DNA from: Apostichopus parvimensis
Lineage: Eukaryota > Echinodermata > Holothuroidea > Aspidochirotida > Stichopodidae
Direction: 5' to 3'
Assembly (NCBI GenBank): GCA_000934455.1
Contig: KN883923.1
Coordinates: forward strand, 43,899-99,745
DNA: 55,847 nucleotides
Shown here: positions 12,101-24,100 of the stretch, one piece after another
Position numbering within the stretch: position 1 is the first letter of the stretch
Layout of the letters: each line of letters opens with the position of its first letter
Notes under the pieces: model-generated
The model's input: the letters and a program-made list of their open reading frames with translations, nothing else
Told to the model about the DNA's origin: nothing
The model's database searches: none
Made by a program: the position numbers and the translations under genes

Positions 12101-15100
12101 AGCTGAACTGCAGTTATCAAAGTTCAACTTCTTGGTCTTCAAATGGTGGTATTATTTTCTACACTTTCAGACTCAAATATAGGTCTAACATGGCAACACC
12201 CAAATCACTTCTTTAAAGACATATTGTACATTTTGGATTTTCTGGCTTTTATTTTAACAGATTGTGTCATTCCTTCACTTCTTAGCTAGACCAAGGTAAA
12301 AGCCTCGTTCATTCTTCAGTCTTGGTCTATGACAGAACATTCCATCACATGTTATGTAAATGAATTTGGTATAGAAAATTAAACAAATCTTTCACATTTC
12401 TGTTTTCGTTTTGAAGTCAACAGATGCAGACAGGTAATACCATTATTGTGTACCTGATCTGAAGGAAAGGTTTCACATTCATTAATTCCTGTAGGAGGGC
12501 ATGTATGAACTCTGCTGGATCTTTCTCTTCTGCTTGTAGACCTTGCAAGATGTCCAGGCCTCTCAGCAAGTTACAGAAATACAGCATGTAATCGGCTCGA
12601 ACATAACCAATGCTTTGGAAAGCAAGTAAAGAGGAAATAAGAAACACAGAATCTGAATTAATGAACATAACCAGAGGGAAACACCTCCCAGGTATACATT
12701 ACATATGCAGCATTTTCCCCTCTGATGATCCCAAATGACCTTTGACCTCATCCAAACAATAGGGCCCTTTTACTAATTATGGGGAAGCAATATATGCTAA
12801 ATATGAAAACTGCAGAGGTTACCCATCTTGAGATATCCTGTTTACAAGCTAGGGCGTCACACATGCCACACGCCAACTTGACTGCAAAATATACTTGCCT
12901 GCTTATGGCATGTAAACAAAAATTGCACACATTTAAAGCATTATAGCGTTAGTGCATGGTCACATTAATGTCATAAGTGATAGGTGATGTCGTATTGAAA
13001 AGCACTTTCACAGCAGATGTATGTAGCCTAGCTGGGCTAAGCTTTCTTAAAGTGATTATGTGCATACCGAAAGCGGAAAACCATAAGATAGTGTTTGATG
13101 TTTTGTTTTTCTTTGTTTCGATGTACCACCAGTGTTGTTCATGGATGACATGTCCTCTAATGACTGAAAATGACAGCACTTGATAGTTGTAAAATCGAAT
13201 GGAATTACCACAAAAATGGTAAAATTTTGAAAACAGTTTTGAAATAAATAAAGTGATTCTCATTATAACTTCTAGACCACCCATAAATGTGAATTTTGTA
13301 ATGAATATGCAAAACTAAACAGTGACGGTGTCACTGGTATAACTATTAATGTTTCAATGTTAGATTCCAAATTTGACTTAAAATTTTGCTTTGGAAGCAA
13401 GCCACCCGACATGATGATGTAAGCCCTTACGGGCTTCTCCCAGTCAACATTTCAGATCAAACAGTCAAAAGTTCGTAATTCAAAATATCAAACTTTTGTC
13501 TAACATTCCTACTAATTATAATTTTATATGAAGACAAATTCCAGAAAAACTGAAGCAAAATGCAGTAATAAAAGGTTGGACATTATAAATTTGATAATGT
13601 GAGGAACAAGTTAAAGTTTCCATATAGAAAGCCACAAATTCCAGAAGAATTTCCATCTAACTAGACATTTTATTTTGAGAAAATAAAAAATTCAAAGATA
13701 AGTGGAAAGTTGGAGATTCCAACGTCCCATTTGGCCCACCATTGTATATAGAAAACTAAAATATTCTTCTGAGGAATACTTCAAAACCCAGCAATTTTTG
13801 GTGCCATTAAGTTATTAGATAGCTTCCTATGACACTGTTCTGTATTTTTGGACATTTGACCAAAAGTGTGACAAGATCAAACCAATTAAGTATAAAAATT
13901 TGAAGGTTGGCTGATTTTACTAGTGTTGTCTCGAACAGTCAATTAACAAAATAAAGTTTTCACAAACTCTCCTTTCATGCATGTTTCAGGTTTGTGTAGT
14001 GAAGCCAAATTTTGCGGTTTGCACCCTATGCATATTTATGTGTTGTTACGTAAGAGGCTGTATGTAGCGTTAGTTGTGCACATAGCTTTTGCACATGTGC
14101 TTGGCAGTTCTGTACACGCTGCGATGATGGCCAGCAGCGTCTCTGCAGAGCTCCGGAGTTCGCCTCGAAAACCCCTTAGTATTTTGTTAATTTAATTGCT
14201 CTCGGGTCATAAATTGCCCAGAGATACCCATATCTGGACTGTCTGGTTGTTAGTGAGGAGATGTCCCCCTTCTAAGAGGCATGATGCCTCGGGTTTTGGC
14301 TGGTTTTCGGCTTCAGACGAGAAGCCACTGGTTTCCAAGATGGCGGATGTATCAGTCGTCGTCATTATTACTACACACCGCACCCGATGGAGTCTCGATG
14401 TCCGCGTTCTCGATGTCTGCGATCTTACGCGCCGCGAGCGTAGAAAAGTCTTCTTTTCCGCGAGCGAGCTGACCTCAGTTTAGTAAGAGATTAAGTGTTC
14501 AGTATTGTTTATAAATGCTGTACGTACCCTACTGTTAGTTAATTGAATTGTAGTTTTAAGTGTTGCCCTTTGGCTAGGCTGTGCTTTACTGTACAAAGTA
14601 CATATGTTAGGTTATGTTTTTGGACCTTGGTCCTACGGGTTCATATCGTTAAGCACGTGGGTGCTATTGCGTACTATTATACTGTAGTGTTACTGTTAAG
14701 TGTTAGTTTACAACTTACAGTACTGGTTAGGTTGGGTATATGGTGGCATCTATACATTGTAACGTTGGGTTTTACAGAACGTTAACGATGTTTGTCATCC
14801 TGGTTCGTTGTATTGACAGTTGATTATTGTACCTGTCGAGTATTGTACTGCTCCCTGTTTAAAGAGTATATACTGATTTTGTATTTTGAACATCATTTGT
14901 TACTGTTGTTTAAAGTTATGTCTCAGAGATTGCCCTTGAATCTTAGCCAGGCATTGTGGACAGCTATAGAGCGACAAGACTCTTGAGAGTAATTGTGGGT
15001 TCCGGGGGTGAAAATTCCTACTGTCTAGGAACAGGTGGGTGGAAATTCCTGTAACGGTTGCAGCTGGCATGGGTTGCCCTGGCTATTATTGAGGTGGTAA

Positions 15101-18100
15101 AAGTCCTCGCCTGTTGACAAACTTATTGTATTATTTCGAAGTGCAGATGATTACGGATCGTGTTCATTATACATTTTGTACAGTATTGTACGAGTACAAG
15201 AGCGGTTTCACTGCTATGTTGTATTAATATTATTCTTCTGTGCATTTTACATTGTTGTGTATGTTTAGAGTTTCACCAATGGCATGGGCTGAGCAGAGGC
15301 TCCCATGATTGATAGGTTGTGGTACTGTCCTGTATTTTGGTTTTCTTGGTGTCTTGAAAACCCAAGTAGTGTTTAGTCAGGTCAGACTAATGGTGTTAGG
15401 AAGTACAGATTGGTGTCATTCATCTGTTTTATTTGTTTTTTATGATTTGCACTTAAGGGATATGGTTAGACAGCATGGACAGTGGGTTACGGTGTACATG
15501 GTTGAGTCGGGTAGTTATATAGGTGTCAAGTATCAGACAGAGTTCTTTTCTGCTATATTTTGGATATTACGTAGTATTGAGTATAGGTTTTCCCCGAGAT
15601 AAGACAGATTTAATTAGGTTATATGTTATGCAGTAAGGAGTTCATTAAGCCATTTATATTATCATGTATCATGATTTGTTCATATGTAAATTATCATTTA
15701 GAGTTTTGTAATAAATCGTCAGCCGTGGTTTCAACGCAAGAACACTCTTGCATCCTCATTTATAACTTGTGAGTTCAAAGCGAAGGACCCTAAATCTGGT
15801 AATTTCCCCCGCCATCCGCGGTTCGTTTCATTTGGAAAGTTCATTCTTCTGTTGAAGGAATCATTTGAGTATCTGGTGGTGAAAAAGTCTCTGAATCAGT
15901 AGCATCGGATAATAGAGATTGACATTCGGGGGCACAGAATGCTGATAATACAAACTGGCATCAAAAGCGGGTAGGTTAGGTTATCAGAAGTTGATTAGAA
16001 ATCATCTGCAGAATGGCGAAAAAACTATGTGTGTGTGCAAACTCTGAGAGAAGAAAGATGGCAGCATGACGATGGCTATAAGCCAAAGAAAACCTGAGGA
16101 CCAGGTATTTGGTCCCGTTTTTTTTTGAGGTGCATTCATGATTGCGCAATTGTTATGTAATCTGACTGAGTCCTCAGATGTCATTTCAAAAGAATTGCCA
16201 AGTCCTCAATGTGGGTAATAAGGTTAGGGTAGGGGGATTTGAACATTGGAAAAGAAATGGGGTCCTCAGTCTGAATGTAAAACACTCCTGTGTGGGTGAG
16301 TGTCTGCTGGATTGTAATTTTGTGACAAAAACTTCTACGAAACACATGGCATATTTTCTTACTTTTGGTTACCATAGTAACTGAGGTCAAATGTCAATGG
16401 TCAAATGTAGCCTATAAACTTTAGTGCAATTTTGTTTCAAAAAGTCCACCTAACTGGATGGGATAAATGTAGAAAAGAGGGAACTTTGTCTTGCAGACTC
16501 TCAGAACAAAAGATTCTTGGTCCAATTAAGCAAAACTTGACATTTTGCTATTACTCAAAAAAAATGTACTGACTTGAAACCATCACAGATATAATAAGAA
16601 TGTTGAGTATCATCAAAATATGGAGCTACCATGGTATCTGATAACAAATGTCAGAGTGTATAAACGGTCATAGGTCGAGTGTACTAAAATGTGCATTGCA
16701 ATGTCAAAAACTCCTCATAAACAGCTTGTTGGATATGTTCTTTACACTTGGTAGGAAGCAGCATGTTGACTTTTGTCTTGCAGACCTTTAGAACGAAATA
16801 TCAAATTTCCTTAATGTTTGAATTATGTAGGAAGTCACTTTTTAATTAAAATTAAAGGGTAACCTTCAATAAACTTGCAACTTTCACAGGTAAAGTAGGT
16901 AGCCTATGTCGAATAAAAGGTCAAACTTCGAAAATTGACTTTTAGCTATGAATACAAGGACAAAATTGAATAGATCTGCACCCTTCACAAGTTAAGCATT
17001 GAGAAAATACACAATGACAAAAGCGACTGAGGTTAACACTCAAAGGAGGAAAGGACAAATCCTGTTATTTTCAGTGCAGAGGGCATGAATAAAGGGTATA
17101 TGTGAATTTTTAAACATATAGCCCATAATCAATTGCTTACGAAGGGATTTTGCAATGAGATATGCAACTGTATGGATTGCCCATTTGTTTATTTTTTTTC
17201 TGTGTTGATGTCTCAGTTGCCCCTAGATACTTAAGTATATATTCAGCATTGCACTGGCAATGTAAACAAAAAGAGTTATTCAAATCTAAATAACAACTAA
17301 TCATGATACAGGAAATACATGTGTGTAAGACATATTCTTGGTGCTTCAGTTGTGTAAGTGTTGAAAACATTATACAGCTTTAATTGTGCTTAGTTTCTAA
17401 TATATTGAAAGCTATATATATGTAATCAAAGGTCTTTACATCCATAATCTGTATTTCTGTTACTCAGTCAAGCACATGCCCATCTGTTTCTTGTGCATGA
17501 TTGTAAATTAAGCTTGGGGCCATTCACAACAATAATAATGTAAATGCCATGCAATTTATAATGCTGCCTCTACCCAGATCTAGCCAATCAGCAGTTAGGT
17601 ACAAGTTACACTGCTGCACTTGCAGCAATGTAATTAAGAAATTATTTTTTCATAAGCAATTTACAAATTAACAATAGGCCTACCTTCTCAGAGGGTTTAC
17701 AATTGTTGTCCGAAGAACATCTTTAACCTGTGTGATATCCTCCTTGTTGGCTTCATCATGGAACAAAATTGCATCAAAGACACTGTTGTATGCAAACATA
17801 CTGAAGAGAATGACATCAATATAGGAAGAGTTGTGGACACCTTGGATACCTTTGAAAATTCCAACCCGATCAGAGCCAACATTCTTTGGAGGATCAACAT
17901 AACCTGTCACTGGTTCACAGTCCTTGCCACCAAAATCTGAAGAGAGAAATGACTTTGTGCCTTTGTATACTCGTGAACAGTGGAATAAACCCAAGGATGG
18001 AGGGGAAAAAATGTATGTGAATTATCAGACTACTTGGAAAACTTCTACTTAATCACGACATTATGATTAAAGTTATGAACAGTTATAATGTTATAATATG

Positions 18101-21100
18101 TGCGAGATAATACCCAAATTTTGTGACATCCAATGCAAAGTTTAACAAGAAACAAAGCAAAATTATTGTACAGTAGGCCCAGACTTCCTTGGGTTAACAA
18201 TCTCTGGGGTTTGGATATATAGCCATCAACTGATCACAGTCAATGCCACCAAAATCTGAAATGTTGAACTGAACTATCTTAAATCAATATAGCATATTGA
18301 ATTCCTTAGTCAAGTAACCTTTCTATCACTCGAATGGAGAACCAACATGACAACAGAGTGACAGAAGCACAAATATCACGATTCACATGCACACACGAAA
18401 AATGATAGGAACTTGCATATTACTAGGATAAAAGTACCCAAGAAATCTAACCAAAAATGGCATCGAGTCAAGAATGTCTGATGGAGACGTAAAGTCACAA
18501 TGCAAACAAAAGCAGTTGCTGTACATTGCCTATCAATATCTTCAATCAGTTCTTCTGATATCATATGATATATGCATGCTGTTCACTGATTGGTTAATAT
18601 ATGCCTTTTCTCTATACTGTAGTAGCTAGTAGCAAATTAATTTCCCAAATCAGTGCTGATGGTTATATAAAATCAGTTAATGTGCAAATTTAAATCCATA
18701 CATGTAAGTATTTTAACATTACAAAACTTTCAGTTTATTTGCAATTCCTTGTTACAAACATTCACAGATGTACACAATTTGAACATTATTTGATCATTAT
18801 TGAAGGTATGCATGACCGTCCACACATAATTACCTCTGTATAGCAATGTTTGTGCAACATATCCAAGCTTGACATCATACAAAGCAGAGGCAAGTCCGTC
18901 CACTTTGTCAGTTCCAAATGGTTGAATCATACTCCAGTATGTCAACATGTGATACACTCTATTGGGAAGGGATTTAAACTTTTCTCTAAATGCATCTTGA
19001 CGGACAGGAGAGATTAACAGGTGATCAGCAAGTCGTTGCCAGGACTTTAATTCAATCTGATTGGCTATTTTCCTTAACATAACCTCACTCAGACCTGGAA
19101 AGGACAATGGGTACAAACTATTTGAATGCATAGCAACCTTCATGAATGAGCTAGAATGTAATTTCACATTCAATAAATGACATATATCATTGCATGGTTC
19201 TATTTGCAAGGTGAAAAGTACAAACCAAGATTGCAAAGTACTAACTTTGACAAACTTTTTTTTCTTTGCAATGGAGGGACATTCCCTATATTAAGATCTT
19301 ATTCCAAATGTTTCCTGAGTATGGACAATGTCTGCATGTTCATGTCTTAGCTTTTGTGAAGGATATTCCTTCACAAAAGCTAAGACATGTAACATCTGAA
19401 CATGCAGACATTGTCCATACTCAGGAAACATTTGGAATAAGATCTTAATATAGGGAATGTCCCTCCATTGCAAAGATAAAAAAGTTTGTCAAAGTTAGTA
19501 CTTTGCAATCTTGGTTTGTACTTTCCACATTGCAAATAGAACCATGCAACTGCAAAGATAAATGATATTTAAGTGTCTAAAACTGATTGTTTCTGTGACC
19601 ATTATCTAACTAGAAAATCAATGCCTTTCATATGTCACACCCAAGACCTGCACACACAGTGACTGAAAGATGGCACAAAACTATATAAACATGAGGAATC
19701 CATGAAAAAAAACATCTATCAAGATGTGGGTATGAATAATTGCTTCATCACTAAACACTAAATGTACTGGTTGGGTATTAACTCCTGTCAAGTAATACAA
19801 ACAGTTTAGCTGTGCTCCCTTGGTCCCATCCAGCCCACATTAATGTCACTGCCCACATTCTTTGTTCCAACTGATTCTGAGGTAGAGGGTGAAGCCAAAA
19901 ACGAAGTATGCCTTTTTTATTCAATTAAAATTCTAGCCTATAATGTAGACTTTTCAAGAATGTTGAAAAAAGAAATACCCACAAAGGTTGTTGAAATATA
20001 CCTTGCTCAATTTCTTCAGCCAGAGTATGTTGACCAATAGAACGACAGGCTTTTACAAGTTTACTCAGCTTACTACATCCTTGCTCCTGTTTGTACCAAA
20101 TATGAAAAACAATTCTAAGACTTTCATCTGGAAGTACATCCTGTTTCAACTTTTCATCGATGTCACTTTGCTTCATCCCCAGTTCACTGGCGAACTTTCT
20201 CCAGTCTTTACGGGCTAAAAATATCGCTGTGTTCAAAATGGTATCATCAAACATTCCACGGTCAGGAACTGCAAAAGAATACAATTTATTTTGAGAGAAG
20301 GATAATGGAAGAAGTCTAACAAAATGATTTGTCATTTGGATAAAGGCTTAAAAAGCTTGTTCATCAGGTGGGAAAAAGCTGTGATATGGTAAAGGAAAGA
20401 ATAGCCTCCACAGTTTAAGCAGGCTATTCTTCAATTCTGATAGGTGCAGATTCTATATTCTATATATTATTCAATTCTGATTGGTGTGTGTTTATGCAGG
20501 TGCACTAAACATCCAGGAGCATGTACTTACTCTTTTCAAAGTGCCTGGGAAACTATATTCAAAAGATGTTATGCCAAGTTTGCAGGATATAGATTACCAC
20601 TGTTGATGCTTAGATATTAAACACTAACGAATTCATAGATAAAGGATATGAAATGGTAATTAAAGGAATTAAACTTTGTTGTGAAATTTGGAATTATCCT
20701 AAGAAGAACTACACGCTACATTTGATTATCTCTTACTCAAATCTCACCCATTGGCTGCATTTTATCAGTGAATTGGATGAGACAACTAATTAATCGAACC
20801 ATGGATGACCATACAGATGCTCAGTATTGAAATTTGATTGATATCTCTCATTGAAAGGATATGGTACCTTTATCAATATGATCCCTTAGGTCCTCTCGTC
20901 CATACTGTACAAGGAGGATTTTGAATTCCTGCATTTGTGTTTTGCTTTCTTCATAAATTTGTGTCCACCAGTGCTGAAGCACATATTCCAACCTGAAAAA
21001 AGCCTCTCTCCCTTTCTCTGCTTTCCACTTGTTCTCCAACTGCAGGCCTCTGATCAATCCCTGGCATAGTTTCTTATCATAAGTTATAACTTCAATATGG

Positions 21101-24100
21101 AAATCAGAAAATGGATAAGGGGGTGGACCTAGGAATGAAGATACAAAAGTACCGTTAAAGTAACATTTCAAACAATTGCTACAAAGACTCCCATTAGTTC
21201 TGCATGCATGACTACAAAATTTCCATTAGCTTAGATACAAATGAAACCCATATGGCTTAGGAATAAAATTATACTAAACGAAATGTAGGAACATGTTTCA
21301 TGACATGCAATCAATTACTCATAATTATTTCAATTTGTCATCGGTCATATGCGGAAGGCAATACCATCGGTTTGATTATGATCTCAACACCGACCAGTTG
21401 GAATATATCGGTATACCCCTGGACCTTATTTCAGACACACACTGTTGGAGAAAAGTCAGTAACCACTGCAATACTTGCAAATATGATCGTTTGGAACAAA
21501 ATGTAGTTTTGGAACTTATACCTTGTTAACTGAAGTCTACTGTTTTTTCTTTTCCATTATTATGTCACTATATGTTTCACTTGAGAGCTGTCAATGTAAG
21601 AATAATTTGCATATAATGCCAAAACTTTGGGCAACTCCCTGATCAGACCTTGTGTTTTATTTTGTTATGCATCATTTGTACTATTAACAGACTCTGAACA
21701 AGAATTTGCTTCATGCATGCAACAAGAATTTACTTTTTGAATCTAAATTGCATAAAGTGCTAAATATATGCAACTACATAATGGGAAGGATATTTGTGGG
21801 GAACATATGTCTGAAGGCTGTAATATGATGAAACTACAGTATGTTAATATATATATAATGTTAACAGCCACTTTACCGACAAGAAACTAGTAGATATTGT
21901 AGGTATGTCAAACACATTAATTTAAGATAAAAACTGGAACAAATGCAAAAGAGACAACACGGCTGAAAAGCAAAAGACAAACAGTTTAACACATGTATAG
22001 AATTTAAAAAGAAACTAAAATGCATAAATGCATAGTGGTTTCGATAATATAACATATTCAGCTATTTTCTGCATGAATCTGATGTAATGTTTAGTGAGGG
22101 TGTACAACATACTAGATATTAGTTATACAGTGAAAAGCAGTGCGATGTGACAAACAATAAATTCACAATGACACAGGCTGTCCTGAAATGACCATTGACT
22201 TCAACAACAAGCTTCTTGTACTTAATGTGATAGATACATCAACATACTAAATATGACATCAGTCGTTGTTGAAATATTGTGTAAAACATGGTTTCACAAT
22301 CTGACCCCTGGTGAACTCAAATGACCAATGACCTCCGCCCACAACATTAAAGCTTCTTGTACTCAATGTGGTACAATTACATACCAAATATGCGATCTGT
22401 CCCAAGCTTCCCTTACGAAATATGTGGAGAGACAGGTAAGAGGGGAGTGAAGTAAATGTTTGGCATTTGCTGACTACAAATGACCTTTGACCTCCACCAA
22501 AAGCAATAATAGGCTCCTTAATTTTTAATATGGTACATCTGCAAACCAAATATGAGATCTGTCTTTTCTTGCAATATCATGTTTACAAGGTTGTCACGAT
22601 TTGACCTGTTGTCCCCAAATGACCTTTGACCTACACCAAAAAAATGAGGCTTCCTATACTCAATATAGTACGTCTACACACTAAATATGAATTGGTCCGA
22701 CCTTCCCTTCTTGAAATATCGTATGTACAAGGTTTTCAAAATTTGACCTCTGGTGACCTCAAAAGACCTTTGACCTCCACCAAAAACAATAGGCTTGTTT
22801 TACTCAATGGGGTACGTTTAAACACTAAATACGAGTTCTGCCCATGCTTCCCTTCTTGAGATATCGGGTAAAAAATGTTTTCACAATTTGACCCCTGGTG
22901 ACCCCAAATGACATTTGACCTCCACAGAAAACAATAGGCTTCCTGTACTTAATGAGGTCCTTCTACACAATAAATATGAGGTTTGCCCAAGCTTCCTTTC
23001 TTGAGATATCGTGTTTACAAGGTTTTCACAATTTGACCCTAGTGACCCTAAATGACCTTTGACAACCACAGAAAACAATAGGCTTCTTGCGCTTAATGTG
23101 GTACGTTTACACACCAAATATGAGGTCTGCCCAAGCTTCCCTTTTTGAGATATTGTGTTTACAATGTTTCCACATTTTGACCCCTGGTGACCTCAAATGA
23201 CCTTTGACCTCCACAGAAAACAATAGTCTTCTTGTACTCAATGTGGTACATCTACACACCAAACATAAAGTTGGTCCAACTTTCCCGTCTTGAGATATCG
23301 TGTTTACAAGCTGGGCATCACAAACGCACACACGCTTACGCCATCATGAATGCAAAGATTACGATATTCATCGAAACGAAAAAAAACTTTGGGGCAATTG
23401 TAAGGATGGTATTATTGTGACCACATGGCCTTGGTGTCTAGTAACAGAAAAAGACATGGAAGCTAGATGTGAAGAGAAAGTCATATTAGATATAACCACA
23501 GATAACAATTTCCGTTTCAATATAAAAGCAATTCTGTGAGTTAAGGAATTTGTATTCAGAAGTTATTCTGAAGTTGTGTACCTTACATCACTGCATTATA
23601 GCACGCTCTCCTTTGTGATATTATTGGATTAGCGCTAAGTAGTTCAAGTCGTGAATATATATCTGTGTTAAAGACTAAGGGATACTCAAAGTGTGTGTGC
23701 CCAAGTGTGACTCATTCTGGAGGACTTCCCATTGGGCACAGCAAGAAACCAGCACATGCAACTTTTTTTAAGGAAAAGTCGCCCAGGAAAGAACCTGGGC
23801 ACGAAAACCAAACTACCGAACGACTGATCCGCTCTCAACCCCAGTCCCCTTGTATCGGGACTGTGACAGCACATGCAACTATATTAACAAATAACCTTGC
23901 AGGTCACCATGTATACACATTGGTTAAAGGGAGGCAATGGAGATTAAGTGCTTTGCCCAAGGACACAACTTGAAGATGAACAAGAATGGCAGCAAAAAAA
24001 ATCTCTCTTTTTCATGTATAGTGCAGTTTATATGTAACACCAAGCAACAATTTTTTTTAATTTTTCAAATAGCACACCAGGAAGTTATAAAAATGGGAAT

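Noticed and set aside
14196-14986. Plus-strand ORFs in the GC-richer stretch
   Set aside because: They lie within the LTR-like element and show no gag, pol or env similarity.
19266-19473. Matching 60-residue ORFs on both strands
   Set aside because: They are the same sequence read from the two arms of the foldback element.
22260-23325. CRISPR-like regular repeats
   Set aside because: Units of ~144 bp repeat along their whole length with no short repeat/spacer pattern, in a eukaryotic intron.
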